Positions 56,350 through 64,000 of a DNA stretch of 64,000 bases are shown in pieces. Source of the stretch: Clostridia bacterium (GTDB taxonomy: Bacteria > Bacillota > Clostridia > Christensenellales > UBA1242); assembly GCA_016283155.1 (NCBI GenBank), contig JAEEMI010000025.1, forward strand, positions 1-64,000. The letters are read 5' to 3'. Every line of letters starts with the position of its first letter. Positions within the stretch are counted from its first letter, which is position 1. Position numbers and translations under genes: made by a program. The notes beneath the pieces were generated by a model, which was not told the DNA's origin, did not search any database, and saw nothing but the letters and a program-made list of their open reading frames with translations.

Positions 56350-56378
56350 ATGATAGCCGAAAACTACAATAAAACCAA
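56350..56378 (-). promoter_or_regulatory. Predicted promoter of the clpX-like gene, TTGGTT-17-TATCAT, 6 nt before GTG
   Basis: -10 56350-56355, -35 56373-56378. Confidence 0.5.
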
Positions 56379-56398
56379 ATCAATTTTGGTGGTAAGTA

Positions 56399-56427
56399 TT
56401 TACTTTAAAAATTTGGTAAGTTATACT
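56399..56427 (+). promoter_or_regulatory. Predicted promoter TTTACT-17-TATACT, 6 nt before ATG 56434
   Basis: -35 56399-56404, -10 56422-56427. Confidence 0.55.
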
Positions 56428-56433
56428 TCCGCT

Positions 56434-57186
56434 ATGGAAAGTGGAAAAAGGATGATGAACAGTGAATCACTTCTTCAACCTGATTCAATTGATATTCACG
56501 AAGAACGAGTTCAACACATCATCAGCAAACTTTATCAGATCTTTCAAGATGGCTATCGTCCCGCCCGAGGATTTGAACCATATAATTTTCAATTAGATAA
56601 TAAAAGAAAAGTATCAAAATTAGTTAACTGCTTTGGACACGTACTAAATTTACGCAACGCACAGTTTAATGATTATAAAATTGGACCTTACCAAATTTAT
56701 GGTTATTTCCCAAATATTTGTTCTGATACCGACCAACAAGCCGCACAACGAATGTTTGATTTTCTCAAAGAAATTGGTCTAAAAATTGAAGAATGTGCAC
56801 CTGATAAAACGATTGAAGATTTTCGGTCTTGGAAGATTGCACTTTACTTTGAAAACACGAACCGATTACACAAAGATTTTCATTTCATTTTAGAAGAGAG
56901 TCCTGACCTTTGGTCTAGTAAACTTGGGTTTTCTCCCAATATTGAACACCTGCGTGAGAAAAATCCACCAGAAGTATATCAAAACCTATTAACCGATGAA
57001 TTTAACTACGAAAGATATGGCGCATTTATAATTACTAACCCCAAAGCCGATGAAAACAATCCTTATATTAAAGGATTAGAACAACGAAAACGAAGCTTAA
57101 TAATTAAGCCAAATCATACGATCATAAAGAAACAATATCTTTTTGAAAGTTGTCCAAAACCAATTACTAAAGATTTATCAAAATAA
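56434..57186 (+). CDS. Uncharacterised protein A of a tandem paralogous pair; start at 56434 or 56452
   Basis: DGYRPARG, VNCFGHVLNLRNAQ, GLKIEECAPDKTIEDFRSWKIALYFEN, KDFHF, WSSKLGFSP shared with the next gene. Confidence 0.85.
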   Translation: MESGKRMMNSESLLQPDSIDIHEERVQHIISKLYQIFQDGYRPARGFEPYNFQLDNKRKVSKLVNCFGHVLNLRNAQFNDYKIGPYQIYGYFPNICSDTDQQAAQRMFDFLKEIGLKIEECAPDKTIEDFRSWKIALYFENTNRLHKDFHFILEESPDLWSSKLGFSPNIEHLREKNPPEVYQNLLTDEFNYERYGAFIITNPKADENNPYIKGLEQRKRSLIIKPNHTIIKKQYLFESCPKPITKDLSK

Positions 57187-57209
57187 TTAAACAAACTTGT
57201 TGTTTAGTA

Positions 57210-57238
57210 TTTACATTACAAATTCAAAGTTATATATT
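57210..57238 (+). promoter_or_regulatory. Predicted promoter TTTACA-17-TATATT, 11 nt before ATG 57250
   Basis: -35 57210-57215, -10 57233-57238. Confidence 0.55.
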
Positions 57239-57249
57239 ACTACCAAACA

Positions 57250-57996
57250 ATGGATCACGACCAAATTATCAAAGAATACGAAGAACATATCAGACAATAT
57301 ATGTTAAGTCATAATGTACCCCAAACGCAACAAACCGAACATATAATTAGAAAATTATGGCAAGTTTGGCGTGACGGTTATCGTCCAGCCCGTGGTAATG
57401 AATCTTATGAATATAGGTTAAAAAACAAAGCATTAGCATCAACAATAGTTAATTGTATGGGACACATTTTTAATTTACGTAATCAACAACTTGATGACTA
57501 TGATTTTGGTCCATTCCAAATCTTTAATGATTTTCCATCCATCAATCAAGACCCCTACGAAAAAACCGTCAAACAGATGTTTGATTTCATTAAAGAAACT
57601 GGTTTAAAAATTGAAGAATGTGCACCAGATAAAACCATTGACGATTTTCGATCTTGGAAAATTGCCCTTTATTTTGAAAATAAAATTATTAATTGTGGCA
57701 ACCAAAATATTTATCGGCGCGATTTTCATTATCAATTGGAAGAGGGTCCGCAATTATGGTCCAGCAAACTTGGTTTTACCCCTAGTGTTGAATATATAAA
57801 TACAAAAGAACCACCCCAAGTTTTTCAAAGTTCAATTAGTGAATTTGAACCAACAGTTTATAACCTTTATGGCACCTATCAATTGACTAATCCATACGCT
57901 GATGAAAATAACCGCTATTTAAAGCACTTAAATATTAATACATCGTGTGGTTTAAAAAAGGCTCCAGAACTAGACATTACGTTACTGAAGTCTTAA
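57250..57996 (+). CDS. Uncharacterised protein B of the tandem paralogous pair
   Basis: DGYRPARG, VNCMGHIFNLRNQQ, GLKIEECAPDKTIDDFRSWKIALYFEN, RDFHY, WSSKLGFTP. Confidence 0.88.
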   Translation: MDHDQIIKEYEEHIRQYMLSHNVPQTQQTEHIIRKLWQVWRDGYRPARGNESYEYRLKNKALASTIVNCMGHIFNLRNQQLDDYDFGPFQIFNDFPSINQDPYEKTVKQMFDFIKETGLKIEECAPDKTIDDFRSWKIALYFENKIINCGNQNIYRRDFHYQLEEGPQLWSSKLGFTPSVEYINTKEPPQVFQSSISEFEPTVYNLYGTYQLTNPYADENNRYLKHLNINTSCGLKKAPELDITLLKS

Positions 57997-58083
57997 ATAA
58001 CATTAAATTTTCCAGAATTAAAAGTCAATCTAAACTAAAAGTTACTGACACAAGTTAAACCTCCAGTAATGAAAATTCATAAT

Positions 58084-58112
58084 TTGACATTTAACCATAA
58101 ATTGGTTATTAT
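58084..58112 (+). promoter_or_regulatory. tRNA-Trp promoter TTGACA-17-TATTAT
   Basis: -35 58084-58089, -10 58107-58112. Confidence 0.65.
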
Positions 58113-58126
58113 ATCTTGTTAACCGT

Positions 58127-58200
58127 AGGGGGTTAATTTAATGGTAGAATGGCGGTCTCCAAAACCGCTCATAAGGGTTCAATTCCTTTACCCCCTGCCA
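58127..58200 (+). tRNA. tRNA-Trp (CCA anticodon), encoded CCA
   Basis: Acceptor AGGGGGT/ACCCCCT, anticodon arm GCGGT-CTCCAAA-ACCGC, CCA at 58198-58200. Confidence 0.95.
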
Positions 58201-58214
58201 GAATACAACTAATG

Positions 58215-59195
58215 TTAAACCAACTTTAACCAAATTTGATTGAGAACTTTTAAACCTGCTTCTGTCGCGATAATGTTGGTTGGTGTTAATCTAATTAAAC
58301 CATACTCTTGTAGCAATTTAATCTCCGTTTCTTTGTTATGTAATAAATCACGCGCCACACCACTTCGTAATCTTAATCCCAACATAATTTGTTCTTCACG
58401 AATTACTTCGGGAGTGCGTTCAATACCTGGTTCGCGGTGATATGTTAAAATATCATTACTATTACAAAAACGCTGATTATTTAATAGCGAATGTGCACCC
58501 GCACCAAAACCGATATACTCACCACCCGTCCAATAAACCAAATTGTGTTTTGACTCGTAACCTTTCCGTGCATAGTTACTTACTTCGTAACGAATAAAAT
58601 CAGCGGGTAAATTAACTGGTTCATCAGTTTCCAACACGCAATGGTCATCTTTAGTTAAAGCATAAATTGAAATATGTTGAATCATTGCCAAAACATCGGC
58701 TGGTGGCGTTACAAACGGGTGATTAGGGATATCCTTAATTAAATCGATGGAAACATTATCGAAATACTTATGAGCCGTTTTAATTGCATCAATTGCCTGT
58801 TTAACGTCGTGTAACCGCCCTAAATCGCGTAAAGTAGCCAAATCAAAAGATTGTACCCCAATACTGATACGGTTAATACCTAAACGACGATAAGCCGCAC
58901 ATTTTACATCAGTTAATGAATTTGGATTGGCTTCAATTGTGACTTCACCATTGCAAGGTGGTAAACATTTAAACAAAGTTTCTAACTGTTCTGGAGTTAA
59001 TAAACTGGGAGTTCCGCCACCTAAATAAATAGTTTTGACTTGATAATCTTGGAAATTAAAGTTTTTGATTTCGGCACAGATATGTTGCAGATATTTATCA
59101 ATTTGATTAAGCGCCGTACACGACACGAAATCACAATAACCACACCGCCTTTCACAAAATGGGATATGTACATAAACCGACAACGGCTTTTTCAT
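58215..59195 (-). CDS. hemW: HemW-like radical SAM protein
   Basis: VYVHIPFCERRCGYCDF (CxxxCxxC), TIYLGGGTPSLLTPEQL, NRISIGVQSF; downstream of lepA. Confidence 0.88.
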   Translation of the reverse strand: MKKPLSVYVHIPFCERRCGYCDFVSCTALNQIDKYLQHICAEIKNFNFQDYQVKTIYLGGGTPSLLTPEQLETLFKCLPPCNGEVTIEANPNSLTDVKCAAYRRLGINRISIGVQSFDLATLRDLGRLHDVKQAIDAIKTAHKYFDNVSIDLIKDIPNHPFVTPPADVLAMIQHISIYALTKDDHCVLETDEPVNLPADFIRYEVSNYARKGYESKHNLVYWTGGEYIGFGAGAHSLLNNQRFCNSNDILTYHREPGIERTPEVIREEQIMLGLRLRSGVARDLLHNKETEIKLLQEYGLIRLTPTNIIATEAGLKVLNQIWLKLV

Positions 59196-60976
59196 CAGAT
59201 TTTTAAAATCTCCACAAAAGCTTCACTTGGAATTTCGACATTACCTAACATTCGCATTTTCTTTTTACCTGCTCTTTGTTTTTCCAACAACTTCATTTTA
59301 CGCGTAATATCACCACCATAACATTTTGCTAAAACATCTTTACGTAATGCTTTAACGGTTTCGCGGGCAATAATTTTACCACCGATTGCAGCTTGAATTG
59401 GAACTTCAAACATTTGTCTAGGAATAATATCTTTTAAACGTTCAGCTAATGCTTTACCTTTTTGATATGCCACAGATTCGTGGACAATCAACGATAAAGC
59501 ATCACAAATCTTACCATTTAGTAAAATATCCATTTTAACTAATTCAGCACGCTGATATCCTGCAGCTTCATAATCCAAACTTGCATAACCGTGGCTGCAA
59601 CTTTTCATTCGATCGAAGAAGTCATAAACAATTTCGTTTAGTGGAATTTTGAAATTTAATAACGTGCGATTATTATCTAAATGTTGCATATCAACAAACA
59701 CACCACGTTTATTAGTAGCTAAATCCATCAAAGCACCGATATATTCGGGTGGCGTCCACATTTTTAATGCCACAATTGGTTCTTCGTAATAATCAATCTC
59801 AACGGCTTTTGGTAAATTACTTGGGTTAGATACATTTAATGTTCGACCATCATTAGTATGCACTATATAATTAACACTTGGTGCTGTTGTAATGATATCC
59901 AAATTAAATTCACGTTCCAACCGTTCTGTGATGATTTCCATATGTAATAATCCTAAAAAGCCAACACGAAAACCAAAACCCAAAGCCGTACTAGTTTCTT
60001 TAGTAAATTCCAAACTAGCATCGTTTAATTTTAATTTTTCCAATGCATCTTTTAGTTCTCCATACTTATCACCAGCAATCGGATAAATTCCGGTAAAAAC
60101 CACTGGCAAAACTTCTTTATAACCAGGTAATGGTTCGCAAGGCATTTCAGCCGAAGTAATCGTATCACCGATTTTAATTTCACTGACAGTTTTAATACTG
60201 GCACAAATATAACCAACATCACCAGCACTTAATATTTCACACGGCGTTTGTTTAGGAGTAAAAAAGCCAACTTCGGTAACTTCAAATTCTTTATTCGTCG
60301 CTAACATTTTAATCTTGTCGCCAACTTTAACTTGTCCATCGAATAGACGCACTAAACAAACTGCGCCCAAGAAATTATTATAATAACAATCAAATAATAA
60401 AGCTTTTAACGGCTGATTTTCGTCGCCAGTTGGTGCTGGTAACAATTCAATGATTTGCTCTAATACTTGGTCAATGTTAGTCCCATTTTTAGCAGAAATT
60501 GCCGGAGCTAAACCCGCGGGAATACCAATCACTTGTTCAATTTCAGTACGTACACGTTCTACATCGGCAGCTGGCAAATCGATTTTATTAATTACGGGTA
60601 AAATTTCCAAATGATTATCAATCGCTAAATAAGCATTCGAAAGTGTTTGTGCTTCCACTCCTTGGGTTGCATCAACAATCAAGATTGCTCCTTCACAAGC
60701 CGCTAAAGAACGTGAAACTTCGTAAGTAAAATCGACGTGTCCGGGCGTATCTATTAAGTTTAAAACATATTCTTCGCCTTTATAATTATATAACATTCGC
60801 GTTGGTGTTAATTTAATTGTGATACCACGTTCGCGTTCTAAATCCATACTGTCTAACAATTGGGCTTCCATATCGCGTTTAGCCACCGTCCCTGTAATTT
60901 CCAATAAACGATCGGCCAACGTTGATTTACCGTGGTCAATATGTGCGACAATACAAAAGTTGCGAATTCGCTTCAC
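59195..60976 (-). CDS. lepA: Elongation factor 4 (GTG start)
   Basis: [22 protein letters not shown]...[28 protein letters not shown]...[11 protein letters not shown]. Confidence 0.98.
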   Translation of the reverse strand: MKRIRNFCIVAHIDHGKSTLADRLLEITGTVAKRDMEAQLLDSMDLERERGITIKLTPTRMLYNYKGEEYVLNLIDTPGHVDFTYEVSRSLAACEGAILIVDATQGVEAQTLSNAYLAIDNHLEILPVINKIDLPAADVERVRTEIEQVIGIPAGLAPAISAKNGTNIDQVLEQIIELLPAPTGDENQPLKALLFDCYYNNFLGAVCLVRLFDGQVKVGDKIKMLATNKEFEVTEVGFFTPKQTPCEILSAGDVGYICASIKTVSEIKIGDTITSAEMPCEPLPGYKEVLPVVFTGIYPIAGDKYGELKDALEKLKLNDASLEFTKETSTALGFGFRVGFLGLLHMEIITERLEREFNLDIITTAPSVNYIVHTNDGRTLNVSNPSNLPKAVEIDYYEEPIVALKMWTPPEYIGALMDLATNKRGVFVDMQHLDNNRTLLNFKIPLNEIVYDFFDRMKSCSHGYASLDYEAAGYQRAELVKMDILLNGKICDALSLIVHESVAYQKGKALAERLKDIIPRQMFEVPIQAAIGGKIIARETVKALRKDVLAKCYGGDITRKMKLLEKQRAGKKKMRMLGNVEIPSEAFVEILKI

Positions 60977-61112
60977 AATTATATCTTAACGTTTTTTTTG
61001 ATCTAATGCAATGTAAAGATTGTAATATCCAATTTCGCCCGTTGCAGTAAACAATTGCCATAACACATCTTTCAGTTCCATATTTATATTATTTACGCTA
61101 AACTATAGTTGT

Positions 61113-61676
61113 ATGCGTGAAACATTTGTCGAACTGGGAATTATCGTTAAAATTGTACGTAGTGGTGATTACGACGCGCGCTTGGCAGTTTTTACGGCAA
61201 CGGGTTTGCAATGGCGTTCAATCAAAGGTGTTTTTCGTCCCAAAGCAAAATTCGCTGCGGCCTGTGGATTATTTACTGTCGCCGAATTTACAATTTCGGG
61301 ACAATCTGTTACCAACATCAATGTTTTAGTTGCCCCTTACACTTTAGCCAAAGATATAAACCGTTATTATTTAGCATCCAGTTTTGCCGATGCTTTATTA
61401 CATTTAGAATTCGTAGAACAAGCCCCAACAGCACTTATCACGGCAGTCAATGCTTACACCGCTTTAGCCACAACAAATGAAAGTTGCTACCCAATTTTTT
61501 TAGATTTTTATCAACAAATGCTAGAAACTCTCGGTTATCACATTGAGTTAGATTTTAACCGCGAACATTTAACCCATAGTGTTGCAAAAAAGTTGGTTCA
61601 ACAAACAATTGATGCTTATCTTAATTTTGTTGATTATCAAATTAAATTTTGCGAAAATTTATATTTAAACGTTTGA
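61113..61676 (+). CDS. recO: RecO-like DNA repair protein, short (no zinc-finger cysteines)
   Basis: GIIVKIVRSGDYDARLAVFTATGLQWRSIKGVFRPKAKFAAACGLFTVAEF OB-fold; 187 aa. Confidence 0.75.
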   Translation: MRETFVELGIIVKIVRSGDYDARLAVFTATGLQWRSIKGVFRPKAKFAAACGLFTVAEFTISGQSVTNINVLVAPYTLAKDINRYYLASSFADALLHLEFVEQAPTALITAVNAYTALATTNESCYPIFLDFYQQMLETLGYHIELDFNREHLTHSVAKKLVQQTIDAYLNFVDYQIKFCENLYLNV

Positions 61677-62435
61677 TTTTTCTTGCGTAATAACATACTT
61701 GAATGCCTCAAAGAGACCAAATTTATTTCCTGCATCAAAACGTTTGGCTTTGGTAGTAATGATATTCTTTGTAGGAATTTGGTTTAGTGCGGCAACAATA
61801 TCTGTTCCTAAAGTTTGACAAAAACCTGACGGTAATAAATAGCGACCGACCGCAACCAAATTACTGGTTGGCTGTGCCGGTTTTTCAATAATTTGTCCAT
61901 CTTTAGTAATCACACCATAACAATGTGCATTCTCCCAAGGTACAGTTGCTGTAATAATGGCGGGCTGTTGTGTTTTTTGATAAGCACTTAACATTTCTGC
62001 AGTTGGATTGCCATCAAAAAATACGTCATCGCAATATGCTAACACAAATGGTTCGTTGCCAACAAAACTGCTGGCGTGTTTCACACAATCTGCCACACCT
62101 TGTGGTAAAGCGACACGACGAAAATATAAATTCATATCGCTAAAAAAATTAGTGTTTTTTTCTACTGATACGGCATCCGGTGTTTCAGCGACCCGTCGTG
62201 CCAAGTAATCATCAACCTCGTAATTCTTATCCAAATAATTCATTAAACATTCACGTCCACGGCCAATTAACAATAAAACGTCTTTAATTCCGGCGGCCTG
62301 TAATTCTTCCAGAATATAATGAATTACTGGTTTATCACCTAATGGTAACATTTCTTTAGGAACAGCTTTGGTAATCGGTAAAAACCGTGTAGCATATCCA
62401 CCAGCGGTAATTATAGCCTTGGTAATAGTTGTCAT
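61665..62435 (-). CDS. galU: UTP--glucose-1-phosphate uridylyltransferase; likely start MTTITKAI at 62435
   Basis: KAIITAGGYATRFLPITKAVPKEMLPLGDKPVIHYILEE. Confidence 0.93.
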   Translation of the reverse strand: MTTITKAIITAGGYATRFLPITKAVPKEMLPLGDKPVIHYILEELQAAGIKDVLLLIGRGRECLMNYLDKNYEVDDYLARRVAETPDAVSVEKNTNFFSDMNLYFRRVALPQGVADCVKHASSFVGNEPFVLAYCDDVFFDGNPTAEMLSAYQKTQQPAIITATVPWENAHCYGVITKDGQIIEKPAQPTSNLVAVGRYLLPSGFCQTLGTDIVAALNQIPTKNIITTKAKRFDAGNKFGLFEAFKYVITQEKSNV

Positions 62436-62453
62436 ATTGCTATATATGACAAC

Positions 62454-62484
62454 AAAAAACACGACGTGACCGTCGTGTTTTAAT
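62454..62484 (-). terminator. Rho-independent terminator after the small membrane-protein gene
   Basis: aaacacgacg-tgac-cgtcgtgttt with T-run on minus strand. Confidence 0.8.
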
Positions 62485-62502
62485 TGATTTTTGTATTTTC
62501 GA

Positions 62503-62829
62503 TTAGAACATAAACATTGATGTTTTAGAACCAGCTTGTTTAGTAACCAAATCAACGATTTGAGGAACGAAAATCAACACAGCAACCAACGCAACAATAC
62601 CAATGATAGCATAAATTAATTGTGCCTTCGCATTTTTACGTTTAGTCTCATCACTTGCCGTGAAGAATTTGTATGCCAAAACGACTGCTAAGATAACCGC
62701 ACCAACGGTTAATAAGCCGAACAAGGCAAACATGACATTTTTTACACTATCAACAATTTTGGTTATGTTAGAAGTGTTAACAGTATTTAATGTTTCTGTA
62801 GTACTCATCAAACTTTTAAAGAAATTCAT
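62503..62829 (-). CDS. Small two-TM protein resembling VirB2/T4SS-pilin-like families
   Basis: Two TM helices with FFTASDETKRKNAKAQLIYAIIGIVALVAVLIFVPQIV. Confidence 0.5.
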   Translation of the reverse strand: MNFFKSLMSTTETLNTVNTSNITKIVDSVKNVMFALFGLLTVGAVILAVVLAYKFFTASDETKRKNAKAQLIYAIIGIVALVAVLIFVPQIVDLVTKQAGSKTSMFMF

Positions 62830-62919
62830 TTTTTATTTTTTCTCCTTTTTATTGTTATTTTTAACTATTTGAATTTTATTATACCATAATAAAGTTGTCA
62901 AACGATTTTTCACACTTTT

Positions 62920-63996
62920 TTATGAGTTTTTAAAACGCAAATAATCGTATTTTTGGTCGGTATGAAACAACCGAATTTGTTTAGTATCTTGAACAAAAAT
63001 CAAGGAATCACCGGTATTACCTTGTGGTTGATACAAGACCGCAACTGGTAAAGCAATATCCGTTTTGTTTTCCGTACTATCAGTATCTTCGTCGTTATTT
63101 TCATTTTCATCGGTACTGGTACTGGTGTTTGTAGAAATCGTATCCATTGTACCATTCTTATTAACTTTATAAATTGTACTGCCAGATTGGACATAGATAT
63201 CATCACCCATTACCGCTAACACTGAATCAACGGTAACTGATGATGCCAACTTTTTAGCTTCACCATTTTCTTGATCAAGTACAATCCGATCGCCTGCAAT
63301 ACTGTAATGATATAATTTATTATCAATCGTACAGAAATTATTGGCATAAATACCAATGGTAAAGTCTTTTTTGACCCACGTACTTTGAATCGGATTTTGA
63401 TAACTGTAATTTAAATAATTTTGATTAGTAATGACACATAAATCTTTTTCAATCGTCGAAACGTTTTGGCTGGAGACTGAAATAGCAAAAACAAACTGTG
63501 CACTGGCGTGGGCGGCTTCAGTATCAACCGGTGTTACCGCCATCGGTGTAAACGTTGTTCCCTCTTCCGCGCTGCCAGAATTACCAATTTCCTCAACTTT
63601 ACCGCCATTAATAGAACAACGATACATTATATTGCCACGTGCCGTTGCATTTTCACCACGAGTTTTTGTGTAATAGACATAGCCCATCACTCCACCATAA
63701 ACTTGTGCTAAACTTTCGTTTTGTTTACCATATTGTGTTGCGGTCGGTAAAACTACATTAGAAACACTACGATCTAAAACGTCAATTTTTTGAGTTATGA
63801 CATTGATTTTTTTAATTTTAGTTTCTGGTTTGTCATTTTTGTTATCGGTTTCATTAACGATTAAATAAATATTTTCTCTAGAATCTGCCCAAACGGTAAA
63901 ATTCTTAGTAGTTAAATCTGTACTATCCGTCGTATAAATCAAAGTATGATTTTTACCATCCAAATCGACACGAAAGAAATCTAAATAATCAGACAT
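62920..63996 (-). CDS. Uncharacterised repetitive (beta-propeller-like) protein, probably continuing past the right edge
   Basis: Recurring G..iY / Y.y.i.gg.... blocks; starts 4 nt from the window edge, so the true N-terminus is probably outside. Confidence 0.5.
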   Translation of the reverse strand: MSDYLDFFRVDLDGKNHTLIYTTDSTDLTTKNFTVWADSRENIYLIVNETDNKNDKPETKIKKINVITQKIDVLDRSVSNVVLPTATQYGKQNESLAQVYGGVMGYVYYTKTRGENATARGNIMYRCSINGGKVEEIGNSGSAEEGTTFTPMAVTPVDTEAAHASAQFVFAISVSSQNVSTIEKDLCVITNQNYLNYSYQNPIQSTWVKKDFTIGIYANNFCTIDNKLYHYSIAGDRIVLDQENGEAKKLASSVTVDSVLAVMGDDIYVQSGSTIYKVNKNGTMDTISTNTSTSTDENENNDEDTDSTENKTDIALPVAVLYQPQGNTGDSLIFVQDTKQIRLFHTDQKYDYLRFKNS

Positions 63997-64000
63997 TAGG

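Noticed and set aside
56134-56433. N-terminal 100 codons of the 350-aa ORF starting at 56134
   Set aside because: Antisense to the clpX-like gene; homology with the paralogue and the promoter place the start at 56434/56452.
57000-58200. Genomic island integrated at tRNA-Trp
   Set aside because: No integrase, direct repeat of the tRNA 3' end or clear composition change seen.
60976-60990. TATAAT immediately (1 nt) before the lepA GTG as its -10
   Set aside because: Would place the TSS inside codon 2-3; TTGCAT-17-TAAGAT-6-GTG fits better, though ambiguity remains.
62436-62555. 40-aa N-terminal extension of galU
   Set aside because: Spans the upstream gene's terminator hairpin; GalU homology starts at MTTITKAIITAGG.

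Overview
The window is a low-GC chromosomal segment that looks like an uncultured spore-forming Firmicute/Clostridia-type bacterium. Evidence is a spoIIAA-spoIIAB-sigF operon, spoIVFB-like, ytxC-like and ricT genes. Most of it is compact housekeeping DNA: thrS-rimM-trmD, nrdR, rpmE-prmC-prfA, murC, rpsF-ssb-rpsR, rplM-rpsI, mtaB, rpsU, rny, pgsA, polA, rplU-rpmA, asd, rnhA, a clpX-like gene, lepA-hemW, recO, galU and two tRNAs. About 46% of the window is two tandem giant surface-protein genes (4897 and 4946 aa), each with about 34 degenerate MBG/YDG-like repeats. The points most worth checking are: (1) many promoter-proximal genes have a -35/17 bp/-10 promoter ending only 6-8 nt (11 nt in a few) before ATG/GTG, implying common leaderless transcription; (2) the colinear giant paralogues with identical promoters and a glycine-rich, ALK/LTK-like N-terminal domain; (3) a ClpX-like AAA+ protein lacking the zinc domain and the GYVG, RKH and IGF loops, overlapping a MORN-repeat gene; (4) DNA polymerase I with no 3'-5' exonuclease domain; (5) an MreB-like protein with degenerate nucleotide motifs beside spoIVFB; (6) joint absence of the L27 N-terminal extension and its protease gene prp; (7) a terminator hairpin that also encodes the murC start; (8) a tandem pair of unrecognised proteins with conserved Cys/His. 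All calls come from reading the sequence; no searches were run.
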